Source: Anoplopoma fimbria
Taxonomy: Eukaryota; Chordata; Actinopteri; Perciformes; Anoplopomatidae
Direction: 5' to 3'
Assembly: GCF_027596085.1 (NCBI RefSeq)
Contig: NC_072469.1
Span: 11,925,914-11,989,913 of the forward strand
Length of the DNA: 64,000 bases
Position 1 is the first letter of the stretch; each line of letters opens with the position of its first letter. Positions 48,625-62,500 of the stretch are shown piece by piece. The notes beneath the pieces are model-generated. The model saw only the letters and a program-made list of their open reading frames with translations. It ran no database searches and was not told where the DNA came from. A program made the translations under genes and the position numbers.

Positions 48625-49851
48625 GATTGAGGTTTTGGGCCTTTACACTTCTGCTGCGCAATGAGTTGCCAACACGAAAATGCGGAATACTGCACTTTTT
48701 CAATAAAAGGTTCCTTAAGATTTACACAGGCTGAGACCAACTTACAAGGATCCTGTGTTAGATAAACTGCTGTATAGCCTGAGCTACTGTAAAGTAGTTT
48801 ATTGAGATTCATTTTTAGCAAACTGCTTTAAGTGAATTTGAGTTCTCTGGTAGACAGTTACACAGTGTATATGTCTCGGGCTTTTATTTTGAAAGGTAAG
48901 AACGGAAGGAGAGGATCTGGTCTGTGCTGCCTTTGTCAAGGCTGTAAGGAGTTTTCCACAAAGCGATTGGTTGATGCCTAAATTCTGCAGTGTAAAGTTT
49001 GCATTCTGTGTGAATGTTAATATAAGTGCCCTGTTTTTTATGAATTAAATTGATTTTGAATGGAAAATAAAATCGTAATCGAATCTGTCACAATGATTAG
49101 AAATCAAACCTAATCGTGAGACTCTGTAGACCCCCCCCCACCAACACTGGTCTTTTGCTGCATCATTACCAGCTAGCTATGGTTGTTGCTACATGCTAGC
49201 TTCCCTCCACTAAAGCTTTCTTCCCTTAAAGTCCTTTACACACCGGGGGGGCGTTATATTTTCAGGCATTCATTTGAAATTCAATATATTGTGTATGTGT
49301 TTTGGTATTTCTGTTATTTTTGGACATGACTACTTTCACACAACACAAAAATATTATGCAGCGTTAAAGCAACATAGTTTTATTCGGTACAAGGAGGATT
49401 CTTCTGAGCTTTTGTTCTGCGAATAAAGGAATTAACCAAACACGTTGTACAGAACGTGTTGCGTTATGAAACAGCAACACAGAGGCTCTGTTGTCATAAC
49501 CAAGACAGAAAACTTTATAACTCCATTCCATCTTGACAAAGACAGCGCATTCCAGATCCACAACTTCAGTTCTTACCTTTCACAATAAAACACCTGGACG
49601 CATAATATTCTAAGGCAAGTTTTTTGCATCTTTGTGCCATTTATTCATTGCTCCTCTGGTGTGTACAGCCTTATCAACACTGGTGGTCTGTCAGAGTCTG
49701 AAGAGCTTTCCATATCATCTCTCCCCTCTTTCTCTTTGGATCTGCCTCACTCTTCTTTCCATCTCTACCATCCTCGCCATCTCATCAGTGATTACGTTAT
49801 TGCACCGACAGAGGCTCTGAGGGAGCCCCATTGTGAGGATGCAATTGTGGA
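48625..49851. other. No feature seen
   Basis: AT-rich with poly-C (49133-49140) and poly-G (49244-49250) short runs; no gene. Confidence 0.5.
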
Positions 49852-49880
49852 TGTGTGTGTGTGTGTGTGTGTGTGTGTGT
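49852..49880. repeat. Short GT microsatellite
   Basis: About 14 GT units. Confidence 0.95.
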
Positions 49881-50267
49881 CGCAGAGGACTTGCCAAAGC
49901 GAATCACACTTTTATGGCATAAAAGCAGTTATCTAGAAGCAGAGGCAGGAAGCCATGCGACCAGAAAGTGGAAATGACAAGCACACACCAACAGGCACAG
50001 ACACTTTCAAAAACTAATCTATGAACTTGGGTTCCACTCTGTCAGCACACATCAATAAAGCTCAGTCAGTTTGTTTGGAGGCGGCAGTAAGTCAAAGCCT
50101 AGGCCTGTCAACTCTCCATTTAACAGACAATTTATTCCAAAAGCACCCACAGCAGCTTGGTAGCACAGGTTGTTTGGAGGCAGAAATGGCTTTGGTCAAG
50201 TTAAACCACAATTTACCTTTCCTAAGTCCAGCCCCTTTTTAGTCTGGGCTTCAATAACAATTTAGCA

Positions 50268-50615
50268 ATCTTTGAAACTTTGAAACCTCGGTCAACTTTC
50301 CCCTTTCATGTTATACTTAGATAATCTACGTCCGTTTGAAGGGTTTCAAACTGATTCAGTGGCTAAAAGATAGAGATGTAATCTAAAGCCTACAGATCCC
50401 AGTGTAAACGAGTATCACCATTACACAATGTTCCACCATGACTAGCTCAAACCAGCTTGAAATTGAAGAAAAACTGGTACGATTGCATAAGATTTTAATG
50501 AGCAGAGCCAGATGATTGGCAGACCTTGGTCAGAGCTGGCCAATGCTAAGTTATGATTGGCCAGTCTGCGTCGAGGGGCAGGCCTTAGCAATGGGTCACC
50601 TAATTCATTTTTGGC
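50268..50615 (-). mobile_element. Member of the 19089 MITE family
   Basis: The plus strand carries CCTCGGTCAACTTTCCCCTT and TAATCTACGTCCGTTTGAAG, the inverse of 19302-19350. It then carries TGATTGGCCAGTCTGCG and GAGGGGCAGGCCTTAGC, a version of the GGGCGGGACTTAG end. No matching left terminal repeat is clear, so this copy is rearranged or incomplete. Confidence 0.5.
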
Positions 50616-51175
50616 AGAACTGGTTCTTGTGGCTCGAGAAGAAAGATAAACCACCAAGATCCTGTGTCCCAACAAGCATTTTTTCAGCACCTTTACATCA
50701 AAATATATTGTTTCAATAATTTATATTTTTGATAAATTGTTCTGCACTCTGGGACATATATGCATTTATCCAATCAAATGTTATTTGAGACAACAAGCTT
50801 ACCCCTCCCTTCATTTGAAACTACACTTGGCTGTTTAGCTAAAATGCCCAATATTCAAGTGCAAATATCAAGCATGTTTGACAGTAGCGGATTCTTTCAA
50901 GTACGTTTCAAAACAAAACTGCCTGTACACACAGAACAGACATAACCATGAAAAAAGCCAGGTTCATTCAGCTACATGTTAACACACATACACACACACT
51001 GGCTGTAGCAGACAAACCCAGCTCTAATTACAGGGTTCATTAGGAAATCAGGGGCCTGAACAACTGACAGCTATCTTCCAGGCTCCCCTGGAGCTGAACA
51101 GGTAAACACAGAGAACCTGGCCAAACACACACAGATGGCATGGCGACACACTGCCACCTCTCTAACACACACACG

Positions 51176-51301
<126 letters not shown>

Positions 51302-51400
51302 TGGAGTGGCAGAAATCCATTTCACTCAAACACTTGAAATCAAGGCCTACTTTGCTCATTACAGACTCACAAAGCAGCTACCATTACAGTGTTCAATATG

Positions 51401-52440
<1,040 letters not shown>

Positions 52441-52619
52441 TTCAGCTGTGGACAGTAGCTTTGCTCGCTCACTGGATTATGGCTGGTTTGGAAAGGTCAC
52501 ACGTCATATGCATTTCCGCCCACGTACATGTATGTGGATTGAAAACGCGATTGCATTTATACTTGTGTTCAATGTGGTCGCAAAGTGACCCTGACCACCT
52601 CCGGACGTAGTTTGGAGGA

Positions 52620-53005
52620 TCGGATCACAATCAGTCCTCGATGTTCTTTGGGTGTAATTTCACCTGTACTTGAATGTGGTCAAGCACTATTAGATGCAAT
52701 CAGATCACAAAAACTAATTTTAATGCAAGGTGTAAAGGGATCAATGATAGATCAAATGTTGACTACAAGCAAACTCCAAAGGGTAGGGCAGATAACATGT
52801 TCCATACAGCCTTATACTTCCATCCCTGGTGTTTTTCTACATTTATTAGTTTTAAGCGAAAATAATGTAAGAGCCAATCAATCAGCTTGCCATGTTAAGA
52901 GTTTGTAAAATCTGAAATAAATGTTTGTTTATTAACTTATCAGAAAAAGAAAAATGTTATTCTGACCAGAGTTGACAAACACATCCGGATCCCAAAACTG
53001 ACATA
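52620..53005 (+). repeat. Dispersed repeat shared with 56635-57020
   Basis: Ordered matches are TTTGGGTG, CACCTGTACTTG, GGGATCAATGATAGA, CAAATGTTGA, CAAACTCCA, ACATGTTCCATAC, CATCCCTGGTGTT and CTGACCAGAG. The flank at 52440-52620 (CGGACGTAGTTTGGAGGATC) may be the rest of the same element. The superfamily is unknown. Confidence 0.75.
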
Positions 53006-53186
53006 ACATAGTCATAAGACCAGTGGAAAATACACAGCACCATGATAAACAACAACTATGCATGGGCAATGGACTTATAATGATACATTAAAATGTTTAT
53101 GAAAGCATCAGGGGTGGCAGGGTGTTATAAAAACTATCAAAAACAAAAATTTCAAGTTGAATCCATCTATCATTTGTTTCACTGTG

Positions 53187-53890
53187 CCATCCATCCATCC
53201 ATCCATCCATTTTCCTCCGCTTATCCGGGGCCAGGTCGCGGGGGCAGCAAGCCAAGGAGGGTCGTATTAGGAGCCATATTCGTATTAGTTTGTTGCACTT
53301 ATTGCATTCATATTAGTTTGTTGCACTTATTGTATTCGTATTAATTTGCTTCTGCACTACACTTTTGCTCTGGTTTATGCTTTTAGATGCTTGTTTAAGA
53401 AAGGAGATGCACTTATGACTCCTGGTGACTAGTAGTTCTCTTGAATACCTATGTTGAATACACTTATTGTAAGTCGCTTTGGATAAAAGCGTCTGCTAAA
53501 TGACTGTAATGTAATGTAATGTCCTCCAGACGTCCTTCTCCCCAGCAGCACATTCCAGCTCCTCCTGGGGAACCCCGAGGCGTTCCCAGGCCAGACGAGA
53601 TATGTAATCCCTCCAGCGTGTTCTGGGTCTACCCCGGGGCCTCTTACCAGTTGGACGTGCCTGGAAAACCTCTAAAGGGAGGCGTCCAGGAGGCATCCTG
53701 ATCAGATGCCCGAGCCACCTCAGCTGGCCCCTTTCGACGCGAAGGAGCAGCGGCTCTACTCCGAGCTCCCTCCGGATGTCTGAGCTCCTCACCCTATCTC
53801 TAAGGCTGAGCCCAGCCACCCTACGAAGGAAGCTCATTTCGGCCGGTTGTATTCACGATCTCATTCTTTCGGTCACTACCCATGATTATG
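53187..53890 (-). mobile_element. Rex3-like (RTE clade) LINE 3' fragment, interrupted
   Basis: From left to right in plus reading: the (CCAT)n tail, TCCGCTTATCCGGGGCCAGG and the end of the coding region. After a 257-bp foreign insertion it continues from CTCCAGACGTCC to about 53890. On the minus strand the coding part reads MSFLRRVAGLSLRDRVRSSD, RRELGVEPLLLRVERGQLRW, LGHLIRMPPGRLPLEVFQAR and GRPRTRWRDYISRLAWERLG. This is the typical C-terminal end of the family. No endonuclease or reverse transcriptase core is kept. Confidence 0.85.
53264..53520 (+). mobile_element. L2 LINE 3' tail nested in the Rex3-like fragment
   Basis: It ends with TAAGTCGCTTTGGATAAAAG, CGTCTGCTAAATGACTG and a TAATGTAATGTAATG tail. 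These are the reverse complement of the start of the L2 copy at 62501. It is flanked by GTC on both sides (53261-53263 and 53521-53523). The Rex3-like copy at 41190-41340 shows the uninterrupted join GGACGTCTGGAGGACCCTCC, proving this is an insertion. Confidence 0.88.
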
Positions 53891-54195
53891 TAAATGTTGA
53901 AGCGGGGGATTTTACATCTAACAAACCTATAGTTTTAAAAGATACTTGTCTCGGTTCAGCACCTAAATGCTCATTCTGCAGTATACGAGCACAGCTGTTG
54001 ACACCTTCAGGCCAAAAACAAGAACATTGCCCTACAACAGATGAGAACCCCCCCTTTAAGCAGTCCATGTTGCTATGAGGTAACCATGACAACACGGACA
54101 ATGCTCTGCCTCTGCAATTCACGGTGGAGGTAGAGCACCAGCTCATCACAAACCTGCATCTGAATAATGATCACTGCATCCGCAGTGTGTGCTGG

Positions 54196-54745
54196 ATTTG
54201 AGGAACATATTATGCTTTTCCACTTTAGTGTGTTATATATATTTTTTTTTTTTACATGTAAAAGGTCCGTAGAGTGTCAAACCTGAAGTCCACGCCTAAA
54301 AGGAGTTACCCTCCCCCTCAGAATCACTGCTCCTGAGCTGCCTGGAACGGCTCCATTGAATTCTCTCCTTCACTTCCGTAACTTTATGAGGTCATAATGT
54401 TACGGAAGTGACGTAAAACTCCTTGAGGCTAGTTTGGCCCACCCTCAAAGAACAAAAGAGAGAGACGTAGCTGGAGCTCTGGAGGAAGAGTTTTTTGAAA
54501 TGTGAAACGTTGAACAATCACAACAGAGGGGGCTAGGTGACCAATCAGGGCAGACTTTGCTTTCTGGAGGGAGGAGCAAACGCTACAACGGAGTATTTCA
54601 GAGAGAGGGTGAGAAGAGGTGCAGCAGGACAGCCAGGATGAGAAAAACAAGGCGGATTATGAGAATTAACACATGTAAACATGTTGTAACTGTAACTTGA
54701 GATAAAAATATGCAACTGGAAAATAGCATAATAGGGCCTGTTTAA
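54196..54745. mobile_element. TTAA-type MITE, shorter copy
   Basis: The right end ATAGGGCCTGTTTAA equals that of 30646-31290. The left end is decayed (AACATATTATGCTTTTCC). The internal blocks GGTCCGTAGAGTGTCAAACC, GACTTTGCTTTCTGGAGGG and GGTGAGAAGAGGTGCAGCAG are nearly identical. It lacks the roughly 100 bp with the THAP-like fragment and has CTGCCTGGAACGG where the longer copy has only AACGG. Confidence 0.8.
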
Positions 54746-55029
54746 TACATCAGATCAGCAAAGTTCTCAAGCAGGGAGCAGGAGGTTTGTCACATCCATA
54801 CATGAACTGAAGATAATCGTCTCTCCATTATGTACTACTACCACTAAATGAGTCTGTCCTCCATCGACCATCAGTGAACATCATCAAGATCTTCTTCATA
54901 ATGATCTAAAAGAAAAAACGAGGATTGATGCATGATGGTTCACCACTGCACATCTCCAAGCACTGAATGTTCCAGAAACTCTCCAGACACGCTGCATTTG
55001 ATTAAAGATCCACCAGATTGACGCATACC

Positions 55030-55240
55030 AGCGACAGCACATTTAAGGACTAGTTCAACATTTTTGTAAACGCACTAATTCACTTTCTTGCCCATGGTGA
55101 GATGAGAAGATGTTCACCACTATCATGTTTTTGTGCCAAGCATAGAGCTGGAATAGGTAGAAAATTAGTTTAGCTTTGCATAAAGACTGGAAGCAGGGGG
55201 GATAGCTAGGTGCAAGTAGCTCTGTTTGTCAATCGCTATT
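55030..55240. repeat. Probable common teleost dispersed repeat
   Basis: TTTAGCTTTGCATAAAGACT, GGAAGCAGGGGGGATAGCTA and ATGGTGAGATGAGAAGATG fit a MITE-like repeat that is frequent in fish, from memory. There is one copy in this window. Confidence 0.5.
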
Positions 55241-56290
55241 TGTATTCTTTACTCCATGCAGTCTAGGGCTGCAAATATCCAGTTTTCACTATACTGTATG
55301 TCAATCTGTACATCATGCAGTCTTTCTTATTTTCATTACCCATTATTGTGCATTGTTTAGTCAGAAAATCATCCATCTGGTCCATCACCAGAGTCCATGG
55401 TGACGTCTTTAAATGTCTTGTTCTATGATCACTAGTCTTTAAACCTAAGCTATTCTGTTTGTAAAATGAAATACGAGTGAAAAGCAGCCATTCCTCACAT
55501 TTGAAGTTGATTGACAAATCAATCAACCAATCAGCCCTTATGAAAAACTGACAAATAACATTCCTGTAGTATATCAGCATATTTAAAGAGCTTGGTTCTT
55601 GAGGTTGCATTTTCAAAATGTATTACCTCAGCTAATTGAGTATCATAGGGTGACCATCAGGACCATCTCAGGTTGACCATGGTCCACTTCTTCGCCTTAT
55701 GTTCAACGTTCTCAGGGTTTTCCCCAATAATATGTATGGTTTTCATTCTAAAATGCGGTATCACCTTCCTCATCGACCTTCCTGTCTACAGCCATCTCTA
55801 CATTACGCCACAACACTGTAAGAAGGGCAATATACTATTTGTGTGGGTATGCAGAGGTCTGAAGGTACTATAAGGTCATGGGTGCACTAAATGCTAATCT
55901 GAAATAGCATCTAAGGACACCCTCGGGGTGTTTATACAAAGTTTAAACAGCTCACTACGCTCCTTTAACACCTTTTCCCTTGTAAATCCTGATTCGCCCT
56001 TTGGTCTCCACTGAATTGTCGGTTCTCCCTGTGATCACAGAGCAGCCATAAACCCCATGAAGCCACCCCCCACTCCTGCTAGGTGGAGATAAAAAAAACT
56101 CTGCAAAGCAAAAGCACTGACTGATCGACTGCCGCTGATTCTGAGGGGCAGTTAGACCAGACACACCGGATGTAATCTCTGTAAAAATACATAGAATCGG
56201 TTTCCGTTGTAGTATTGACCAGTCATGTCGAGCAGGGTTCGATTGAATGAAGAATAACAGTCCGTGTGGAGAGCTAAAGAGTACACATTG
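55241..56290. other. No feature seen
   Basis: No gene or repeat supported. Confidence 0.5.
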
Positions 56291-56299
56291 GCAGAATCT

Positions 56300-56381
56300 A
56301 AATCTGGGAACCCTCCTCTATTGTCTGAAAATGATTTGGCTTTTTATTGGTTTAAAATTAGCTTGTAAACTGGCTACTTGG
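56300..56381 (+). repeat. Direct repeat with 57022-57103, member 1
   Basis: CTGGGAACCCTCC, TTTTTATTGGT, AAAATTAGC and TAACTGGC/AAACTGGC blocks recur 722 bp to the right. The copy is cut at its right side by an L2 tail at 56384. Confidence 0.7.
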
Positions 56382-56383
56382 GA

Positions 56384-56478
56384 AATTCAATTCAATTCAA
56401 TTCAGTTTATTTTGTATAGCCCAGAATCACAAATTACAAATTTGCCTCAGAGGGCTTTACAATCTGTGCACAAACAAT
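56384..56478 (-). mobile_element. L2 LINE 3' end, third copy of left-edge family
   Basis: The ATTCAATTCAATTCAATTC tail is followed by GTTTATTTTGTATAGCCCAG, AATCACAAATTACAAATTTG and CCTCAGAGGGCTTTACAATC. It is only about 95 bp, a very strong 5' truncation. Confidence 0.85.
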
Positions 56479-56526
56479 CCTAGTTGCTAATTGGACTGAA
56501 AACAATGAGCAGCTTGCTTGGCCTGA

Positions 56527-56577
56527 AGTCTTCCATGGGAATCTTGAGGCGTTTCCGGGCTACACCAGATGAATGAT
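56527..56577 (-). mobile_element. Possible short Rex3-like relic
   Basis: CCATGGGAATCTTGAGGCG and TTTCCGGGCTACACCAG parallel CTGGGGAACCCCGAGGCGTT and CCCAGGCCAGACGAG at 53565-53600. Short and decayed. Confidence 0.3.
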
Positions 56578-56634
56578 CTAAATAAGAGGCTTTATACCTC
56601 TTTATACCTATAAGGGGTTTTGGCCAACTGGATC

Positions 56635-57020
56635 AAAATGCTTCCTCAATGCGTTTTGGGTGCATTAACACCTGTACTTGCATACGGTTAGGCACTAACG
56701 GATATCAGTCTGATCAACAAAAACTTGTGATAAGGGATCAATGATAGACTCAATGTTGAACGTCAACAAACTCCAGGGATCTAAAGGGTACCTTTTAGAT
56801 CACATGTTCCATACACCTTAACACGTTCATCCCTGGTGTTGTTCTGTATTTGTTAATTCAAGGACAAATAATATAAGAGACAAGCAATCAACTGACACAT
56901 TAGATTTAAGGAAATCAGAAATGCATGTTTGATTATAACAGTTTCTGCAAAATTTTAATTGCAATGCATTGTCAGTCAAACATTTATATTTACTGACCAG
57001 AGGCCACCAACACACCTGGC
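56635..57020 (+). repeat. Dispersed repeat shared with 52620-53005
   Basis: See the ordered blocks listed at 52620. This copy continues into the CTGGGAACCCTCC block at 57022, which is thus probably part of the same element. Confidence 0.75.
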
Positions 57021-57021
57021 T

Positions 57022-57103
57022 TTCTGGGAACCCTCCGGTTATCGTCTGAGGATGTTTTAAGATTTTTATTGGTACAAAATTAGCATCTTAACTGGCAACT
57101 TGT
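57022..57103 (+). repeat. Direct repeat with 56300-56381, member 2
   Basis: It reads CTGGGAACCCTCCGGTTATC, GATTTTTATTGGTACAAAAT and TAGCATCTTAACTGGCAAC. It is uninterrupted here. Confidence 0.7.
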
Positions 57104-60100
57104 TTGACAAAGCGACCGTACACATCGTCTCTCAACTCTTTACACCTCTCTCCATTGCTTTCACGTACATGGTGTGATGGTCAAGGCGACTTGTTTTGTT
57201 TCCGGTTGGCTACCTCTACTTCTTCTACTGTTTACTGGTGGAGTACACTTTGCGTAGCCTACATTATTTGCTCTAAACCACTGGCTGGAAACGTAAGTTT
57301 GCTTACAATTGTCTTGACAATTGTGTTGAAACCTTAGTATTGAGACATTGGTCTGCGTGAGGGGTTTCCTGTGCATTGAGGTCAAGGAATGACTGCTTAC
57401 CAACCTGTTCATTAGTGAAGTGATGTTATTGATGCTTCGGGTGAAGCTGTTGATAAGGGAGCAATGGTGTCCGATGGGGTGGTAGACGTTACCAGAACGA
57501 TCTGATCAAAACTCAGTTTGCTACAATAGAGGGGATTGGTGACCCTATGGCTTTATGGTTTTATTCAACTTCTAACGGCTGAGCCAAACAGAGCCAAATC
57601 AACAACAACAAAAAAAGAAAATCGTTGTGTAAGGTAAGGATTAGATTGTCTTGTCACTCACTTCACACCTGTCATCCCCTGCCTGCTCCTCTGTCATTCT
57701 GTGTTACTGGTGCATGCATGTCATATGGGAATAACTGTCAGAAGGACTAAACAGTAAAGAGGGATGACTTTGTGGTGTTGAAGCATTGACAAATGTCTAC
57801 ATCCCTCAAGATGTCATGACTGAAGCTCTTTGTTGACACAAGTGCTGCAAATAACCATTTTCTTTATTGAGTTATGTCTTGATTATTTTGTCAATTCATT
57901 TTTACAAAGATTAGTCTATAACATGACAGTAAAAAGAGAAGAATACCTAGTAAAATGTTCAAAATCCTCACATTTGACAAGATGGATCAAGCAAACGTTT
58001 CAATTCTACTTGACATTGGTCACAAATCAGCTTTCATACTTAAAACACTATGCCCCCCTACTCACTTTACCATTTTCCTCGATCACCCCATCTACCGGCA
58101 TTAATCCTCGCTCTCTATCTGCTAGTCCTCCCCTACAGTCCGCCTAGGTGGTATCAAACCCTCCAAGGTGCAGGGGTCTTATTAGACTCTTACAGTCCTC
58201 CACTCCAATAAATCATTCACGGGCCCCGTGGCTACACTAGCCTAGCCCTGAACCTGAATAACAATATGAGCACATAGCAGAGAGTGATCGCATCCTTTGG
58301 TTTCACTCTTGCCGGAGAGTTATCGTTTGCTCGCTCGTTGCTATGGAATATAAAGAGAATAAAAGAGGTGAATGCATTTTAAATTCATTGCAACTGGTCT
58401 ACTGTGTGCCATATGAGTCACTGGGATGAAATCAATTTTATGCAGTTATCAATTGTTTTCATAAAATAGTCTGAAGCCCTATCTGGACAGGAAGCACATT
58501 CTTAATTGAGGTGTGGGCATGAAAATATGAATTGCTCCTTGGTAACTAGACTCATACTTTTGGATGGCACCCAAAGGACACATCATATTCCTCAGCTCAC
58601 ATCTTATTAATTGGTTTATAGGAGGACAGCCTATTACTTCATATCTTAGACCAGAGGTTTTCAATGTCTGACACTGTAGGCCCCCCTTCAGACAACTGCT
58701 CAATTCCTATGATATTTTGGGAGATATTAACAAAAAGCATGATGCTGCCACAGTCAGTGGGTTATCTGTGGGCTAAAAAAGTATTCGGAATTCCAATGGA
58801 TGCTCAGGCAACCATCACTTAATTACTTCAAATCATGATGTCCAATGTCTTTTTATTTGCAATAGACATGGATGCACCCTCAGAAACACTGTCACTGACA
58901 CTGATTTACATATAAACGTGTGTATATGTGTGTTTGTGTGTTCAAAGACGACAGAAAGAGAAAGAGTATGATGTTTGATGCAAACGGCACCCAAGGTTAA
59001 TAAAGTAGCTAAATTGCTTCCATGAGCTATTAGTCACAGCCACTGCTGCTGCTCCAACTGCTCCAATCAGCATTGGTATGTAGAACAGATCAGAAGGATA
59101 AACTATAATAACCAACTTACCTGCCTAGCTGTATATTTGCCTCACGTCCAGCCAGACCCCGGGAGAGAGTTCACTCTAGGCAGCTAAATACACGAGGTAA
59201 CTGCTCTTACTGTCAGTGTACATAGTTATACAATAGCATGTGTAATCTGGTTATAGTTCTTGATTATCAAATTGTTCTGGCAAATACAACTCTTAAGGTA
59301 CGGACGTTTGGAGACTTGATTAATTTACATTGTATTACGTTGCCTCACATCTATAAAGTCCTGGTTGGAATTCACAGTGATTTAGGAAGCTAGGCTGTCC
59401 CACTGGCCCCTGGGTAATGTTGTCCATTAACATTTCACCAGTTGGAGTTAAGGAGCCTTCTATGCAGGGATAATATTACAATTTGATCCCCGGCTTGGAT
59501 GTAGCAGATATGTGTAGCTTGTATCATTGGAGACCTCAGACTCAGCTGATCAAATAGAAACAATTCTACCCTCCAGTGGGTCGGAATAATTCTTCCCTCT
59601 GTAAAGCTCTACATTTTTTCAAAATCCATCTTAGTTTATGCATAGGTTTGGAAAACTTAATCAAATCTTGATAATGACACGTATTCCTCAGTTCTCCGTT
59701 CTACACGCACCATTTCCTCATTCCTTCACCTAGATTAATAGTAAAGGGCTAACGGTTTATGTTGGTATGTCATAATTATGTGAAAAACATCTTGTTATAA
59801 CAATAAACTTTTCATGTCAAAACGTGATCCCCATCCAGTGTGCTGAAATGGCAATGTTCATCTCAGGCAAGATACAGGAATTATTAATTAATCCATTAAT
59901 TTAAATGGTTGTATGGAACACCATTTTTTTATTTTTTAGGCTAAATTCGACTTACATTCAAAATAGTTACTGCATTTACACCTTTAGCACCAATGCAATG
60001 GCGTCAATTGAAAGTTAAATTCACTGGATAAGCCAATGACTAATATATAATCAAACATTTTGTAGACCGACTTTCTAAAAATATGCACCAGATTTTAATA

Positions 60101-62500
60101 TACTGTACACTATTGATAGAATACAAAAATTGCATATTCTGAAGGCCTCTGGATCTAAAGGTGTTGTTCATCACAACACAGTATGTTGGGATTCCAAAGA
60201 GGATTATTTTGTTGGAAATGTATATTCACCAGGTTATTTAAAAAACTGTCAAATTGTCTTTCATTACACACCACACACCAACTCAAACAAGTATAGAGTT
60301 GATGATACAGGAATTTCTGCTTTTCATATGCTAAAATTGTGAATATATTTGGAGAAAACAGGTACTATCCAAGTAGAATAAATCCTCAGAGGACCCACAA
60401 GTGTGCCAAAAAACAGCAGGTATTTGGGGCTGTAATTAATACTGGGGGAAGGGGTGGGGGGCGTAAAACATACACACATGCTCTGGATGGGGTTTGAAAT
60501 CATTGAATATGCAATATTAAAATCATCCTACCAACCATACAGAACTAAATCCCGTTTGAATAGGGCTTGGAATTAGAACTCAATGACAAGATGTTCTCAC
60601 CAAAGATGGGGCAAAATAGAATCAATCTTAGGGTATAAAGGATTGTCTCCCTGAACATAGCCAACTATCCATCAAAGAAATAACTATTCAATGCCTTAAT
60701 CAGATTTAACCCTTCTTTGGACAAGATGTGAGATCCTCCTCCATGCACTGTTTTTACACGATACATGCTCCATTTTAGCACTGTCCTGGTTTACACGCAT
60801 TAACATCAGATACATGCCCAGTAGAACCAGTCAATCGTCCCCTACTTCTACACAATATTTGTGTTTTTGTACATTCATGTAATTCCAATTGAAGCCACAA
60901 AAGTTTACCCTCATGTTAAAGTGATTTGTTTTTAAGTCTTTGTTCACATATGTAGACTCGAAGTAACAAGTTTTCTCTTGTCTCCTACAGGTCTGAAGCT
61001 TATTGATGAGTTTGTGTTTTGCATTGCCTGGAAATAAGGGGGGGGGATGCATCATCCATTTTTATACAGTACATGTGGTTAAGCATGTCATTTTAAAAAC
61101 GCAGGTCTGATGGATAGCTATTTTGCCACGACATTGGGCTCAAGAAAAAGGGACTTTTCTTCTTTGCTGGGTGCTGGTTGCCTGTTAAGGTTTATGAAAT
61201 AGAATGGGGAAGCCAAGGCCTCAACATTCCGTTTTTATCTCCATGTTGTTTGGTTTACTTTTACGTAGTTGAGTGGATTAGAAACCAGCTGTCCTGCGTG
61301 ATTGTTAGTCTCCAGTTTGGTGCTCCCGCACATTCGAAGGACGTTTGCATAAATCTGAATGTTTCTCAACTTCTCCAGGCCAAGCCATTGGGCTACTTCT
61401 GAGTCGGGAGTCACTGTGGTGGTGCCAAGATGTTATTTGCATGGCATCCTGCCATGACCAGATTTAACTTTAACCGAACCATCTAAACAGACTCATGTTT
61501 GAGTTAAAGTTCAGTTCAGTTTCAAGTTTTTTTTAATCTGTTCAATGAGCTGAGCTAGCCTGAGCAGCTAATTAGCCATCTAGCCTGCAAACTAACTTTA
61601 GCTTCATTTGAATTTCAGTTGGACTATACATAGTCTTTATTTATCCTTTATTAAGAGAATGCCAGCGCAGGGGGGTGGGGGTTAGCCTGTTAACATTAAC
61701 TGCTGAGAGTTTATAACCTACATTAATTATTGTACTGGAGTTTCTGTCTTTTCACTGTGACCGAGCGGTTTTCTTGCAGAGGCCACTGCTGCATTATAAA
61801 TTCTTGTTAGCGCTGTGTTTTCTACAAGTGAGTGGCCGAGCTGTGTCAAACAGATGTACTGACTTGGCAGTGTAAGCATCTAATAATCAATATGGACTCT
61901 GTACTTTGTGTTTTTAATTTGTTTTTTTCTGTTTTTTCTCTTTAAAGGCTGGATTGATTAACAGTCTGTGCTAGTTGGCAGAAACAAAAGGAGTGACATT
62001 ATGGTCTGGTTTCCAAGAAGCTGTCAGGTAATCGGTAATCATTTAGTGCTGAATTTACTCAGGCCGCAACAATAACTTTGGGCCCAAAAGCTGATGCAGG
62101 CAACCAGGCATCCCGAAACTGGAAGTAATATTTTTAGTCACCTTATATTTTAAGTAACTCAGAAACTTTGAAGTCCTATGTCAGTTCGATGTATAATAAT
62201 GAAAATGTAACATAAAAGAATGAAAGCGTTATTAGAGTAACTGAACAAACTTCTTTGTAGGTTGTGTTACATCTGATATTTTAAAGAATTTAATAAGATG
62301 TCCACCTTCAAGTCCTGCTATGCAAAATACCAGTAGAGCAGCTGTTGTCCTGGTTTGGTTTTCTAGACCTTTATGCCGATTCCCAGAGACACCAACATCA
62401 GCTTGTCTATCATCTCCACTTTCAAAGATCTGCCAGTCTGTCTTGACTCTGACAGACAGCTGAAACCCCTCTCACAAAAAGATGAAGGGACTGGGGTATA
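57104..62500. other. Long stretch without supported features
   Basis: AT-rich; all open frames are short with no motifs. The 61770-61890 block (TTGCAGAGGCCACTGCTGC to TGACTTGGCAGTGTAAG) has even composition and could be conserved non-coding DNA. At 61950-61985 there is a T-rich tract but no coding block follows. Confidence 0.45.

Noticed and set aside
48385..48703. Poly-His and poly-Asp frames
   Set aside because: They come from the CAT repeat; the flanking residues have no domain and no splice signals.
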